NCBI GenBank assembly: GCA_965212165.1
Contig: OZ243096.1
Location: forward strand, 62,001 to 126,000
DNA length: 64,000 bases
Direction: 5' to 3'
From: RHLJ01 sp965212165
Lineage (GTDB): Bacteria; Bacteroidota; Rhodothermia; Balneolales; Balneolaceae
This document shows, piece by piece, positions 62,901 through 64,000 of the stretch (the stretch's first letter is position 1; each line of letters opens with the position of its first letter). Below the pieces are notes generated by a model, which saw only the letters and a program-made list of their open reading frames with translations, was not told where the DNA came from and made no database searches. A program made the position numbers and the translations under genes.

Positions 62901-64000
62901 TCTTCCCCAAATACTTCCATCCACCACTTTAGTTCTTCCTCAGCAAATTCCTCTCCTTTGTTAAGAATAAGGTCACCAAGTAGCCCTCGAGTATTTCCAC
63001 TAAGACAGATTAAATCTTTACTGTATTTCTTGATTACTTCTTTATCAACACGAGGAAATTTATAATAGTACCCTTCAGTAAAGCCAATAGAGCATAATTT
63101 TGAAAGGTTTTTATAGCCTTCCATGTTCTTAGCCAGCATAGGAATTTGATACCGTCGATCTCGATTTTCACGCGTAAACTTCTTTTGAAGGCGGTCATCA
63201 ACCACAAAAAACTCACATCCTACAATGGGTTTTATTCCTTCATTATTTGCGGCAGATACAAATGCGAAAGCGCCATACATGTTACCTTTATCAGTAAGTG
63301 CAACAGCAGGCATACCCAGTTTTTTTGCCTTTGCTACTAATTCCTTTACGCCAGCAGTAGCTTGAAGAACTGAGTATTTTGAATGGCAATGAAGATGTGT
63401 AAATACTACGTTTTCGTCTAGCTTAACATCAATCTCTAGGCTCGATGAAGCGTCCGTGGTACTCGCTTCTGTGGTCTCCTCTTTTTTTTTGAGCCTTGAG
63501 GGTGACACTAAGTCAATATAGTTTTCCTTTACAATATAGCTTTGAGCAGATTCGTACAGTTTGGCATCTAGTGGGAAATTCACTTTAATAATACCTAATC
63601 GAATTAACTCAAGAAAAGCCCGAGTTGTTGCTTCTACATCAGCTGCTGCATCATGCGCATCTTCAAATCCAACATTAAAAAGTTTGTGATGAAGCTCGCC
63701 TAATGTTGGCCACTTAAATCCACGTCCACCAGGAATGGCAACATATTGGGTACTCTCATCTTTCGTATCAATCTTCGGCTTATCGATAATTGCTGACGGA
63801 ATCTTTTTACGAAGATACTCGGCGCCCATTACGCTTTCATCAAAAGAAACATTATGCCCCACAAGAAAATAGGCTTTATCCATATCCTTGCGGAATTCTT
63901 TCAAAACAAATTCAAGATCGTGCCCTTCAACTTGCGCTTTCTTTGTTGAAATCCCGTGGATTTTTTCAGAATTAAACGGAATCGTAAATCCTTCTGGCTT
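59948..64000 (-). CDS. dnaE: DNA polymerase III alpha subunit with fused N-terminal DnaQ-like exonuclease (5' end outside window)
   Basis: The frame is open to the right edge (1350 codons visible), so the true start lies outside. The first visible 130 aa are the end of an exonuclease domain: FLVGHNVSFDESVMGAEYL (ExoII) and FEDAHDAAADVEATTRAFLE (ExoIII). Then a PHP domain (THLHCHSKYS), a Pol III palm with MPDIDIDFDDDGR (catalytic acids), finger and helix-hairpin-helix (NRRTLESLIQAGAFDDL), and an OB domain. It is the replicative polymerase with built-in proofreading. Several PHP metal ligands are replaced: TDKGN for TDHGN, RYQIPML for xHLxxL and ASNNAFYL for ATNDVHYL. Confidence 0.95.
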   Translation of the reverse strand, partial: KPEGFTIPFNSEKIHGISTKKAQVEGHDLEFVLKEFRKDMDKAYFLVGHNVSFDESVMGAEYLRKKIPSAIIDKPKIDTKDESTQYVAIPGGRGFKWPTLGELHHKLFNVGFEDAHDAAADVEATTRAFLELIRLGIIKVNFPLDAKLYESAQSYIVKENYIDLVSPSRLKKKEETTEASTTDASSSLEIDVKLDENVVFTHLHCHSKYSVLQATAGVKELVAKAKKLGMPAVALTDKGNMYGAFAFVSAANNEGIKPIVGCEFFVVDDRLQKKFTRENRDRRYQIPMLAKNMEGYKNLSKLCSIGFTEGYYYKFPRVDKEVIKKYSKDLICLSGNTRGLLGDLILNKGEEFAEEELKWWMEVFGEDFYLEVINHGLDEEQRVNEVFREFSAKYGVKLVASNNAFYLEKEDAKAHDALICIDDGTLVSTPIGKGREFRYGFPNEEFFFKDTEAMVELFSDMPEAIANTQEIVDKIEPIKLAREVILPKFEIPDGFENEDEYLHHLTLEGAKSRYPDFNIEIKDRIDLELGIIKDMGFPGYFLIVQDFIAAAREMNVYVGPGRGSAAGSVVAYCTGITNIDPLKYDLLFERFLNPERVSMPDIDIDFDDDGRQKVIEYVVNKYGKNQVAHIITFGSMAARSSVRDVARVLDLPLSDADRIAKLIPERPGTSLDDAFKEMKELRDIKAGEGLEAETLRMAHVLEGSVRNTGIHAAGIIIAPDDLTEFIPVSTAKDADLTVTQFDGSVIEYAGMLKMDFLGLKTLSILKTAISFVKENHGKEYNLDDIPLDDPVTYKLYQKGGTLGTFQFESEGMRKHLQNLKPTDINDLIAMNALYRPGPMQFIPNYIERKHEREKVEYDHEDLIPLLENTFGIMIYQEQIMKVAQQMGGYSLGEADVLRRIMGKKKPELLPPEEEKFVKQAKELGYEEKTAKEVFDKMAMFAGYGFNKSHSAAYSVVAYHTMYFKANYPADYMAAVMTHNMSDIKKVASFIEECQKMDIPLDPPNINTARGKFAAKDGRVQYGMSAIKGVGSSAIAHIVEEREENGLFKSVFDFASRVDLRVCNRRTLESLIQAGAFDDLDDNRAKLLFGVEDILSFATRKQEEQRLNQVNLFGGGSGSGALMEPKLKDVPKWSTIERLNKERELIGLYLSGHPLNRYKEDIKLFGKQNLKEENILKLQHESELRFIAIITGKRQIVDKKGRPIAFLMVEDLYSSMEVCVFSKEFDKFSALLQVDNVIYFTGRYSMRDRGNSLIVMNMERVENLREKFQDRLRLKLDISTNGLSAEDLNQMQTLFELNKGTTMVKLAVHSKEATAPIKMNVRNFVVEPNDELLKGLKKVLGEEAVQLVLTN

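Overview
The window reads as a chromosomal segment of an AT-rich, aerobic, heterotrophic bacterium of the Bacteroidota/Balneolota (FCB) lineage. The evidence is a SusC-type TonB-dependent receptor, a type IX secretion C-terminal tail of the YPNPFNP type, a cbb3 oxidase with fused CcoN-CcoO and a single-haem CcoP, and many SpII lipoproteins and Tat-like Gfo/Idh proteins. The tail wording points most to Balneolota, but this is inference. Gene order is mostly housekeeping and catabolic. No CRISPR array, insertion sequence, prophage or rRNA operon was seen.

Layout: 1-2152 (-) holds the N-terminal 717 codons of susC, cut by the window edge. It is followed by an initiator tRNA and an intergenic stretch with a 28-bp perfect palindrome. 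2909-5670 (+) carries ornithine and lysine aminotransferases. 5714-8724 (-) carries an SDR and purL. 9011-17931 (+) is one tight ten-gene unit: an Rrf2 regulator, then the copper ATPase CcoI, CcoS, CcoNO, CcoQ, CcoP, an unknown small Cys-rich protein, CcoG, CcoH and a TauE/SafE-type membrane protein, i.e. the complete cbb3 oxidase and its assembly line. 17941-21843 (-) is a 3-keto-glycoside unit (a tandem DUF1080 lipoprotein and two Gfo/Idh oxidoreductases). 22764-24664 (+) is LemA plus two TPM proteins. 24729-26416 (-) is methionine gamma-lyase with its Lrp regulator. 26590-29687 (-) is TetR plus FadE. 29770-31658 (-) is a thioredoxin-like protein, pdxH and trmB.

31954-41047 carries a radical SAM protein, an amidohydrolase, NUDIX, pyrG, a glycerophosphodiesterase, rlmB, a NamZ-type muramidase and ndk. 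41160-49473 (+) carries an unusual SRPBCC/zinc-ribbon nucleotide cyclase, mgsA, a DUF255 protein and a sigma/anti-sigma/CHRD secretion unit. 49595-64000 carries DUF4412, mnmA, an orphan contractile-tail sheath gene, an M14 carboxypeptidase, a DsrE-like protein, HNH, a PiT-like membrane protein, an RsbW-like ATPase, an RluA synthase, thioredoxin and a DnaE with a fused proofreading exonuclease.

The most notable signal is not a protein. Just downstream of the radical SAM gene, around 31800-31900 on the minus strand, lies a stem-loop followed by a U-tract. Its 11-bp stem closes perfectly only on that strand, using two G-U pairs. Its loop carries 24 nt antisense, with one bulge, to the ribosome-binding site, start codon and first codons of the susC at the left end of the window (2136-2160). 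This looks like a trans-acting small RNA, probably derived from an mRNA 3' end, that could switch off translation of the nutrient receptor 30 kb away.
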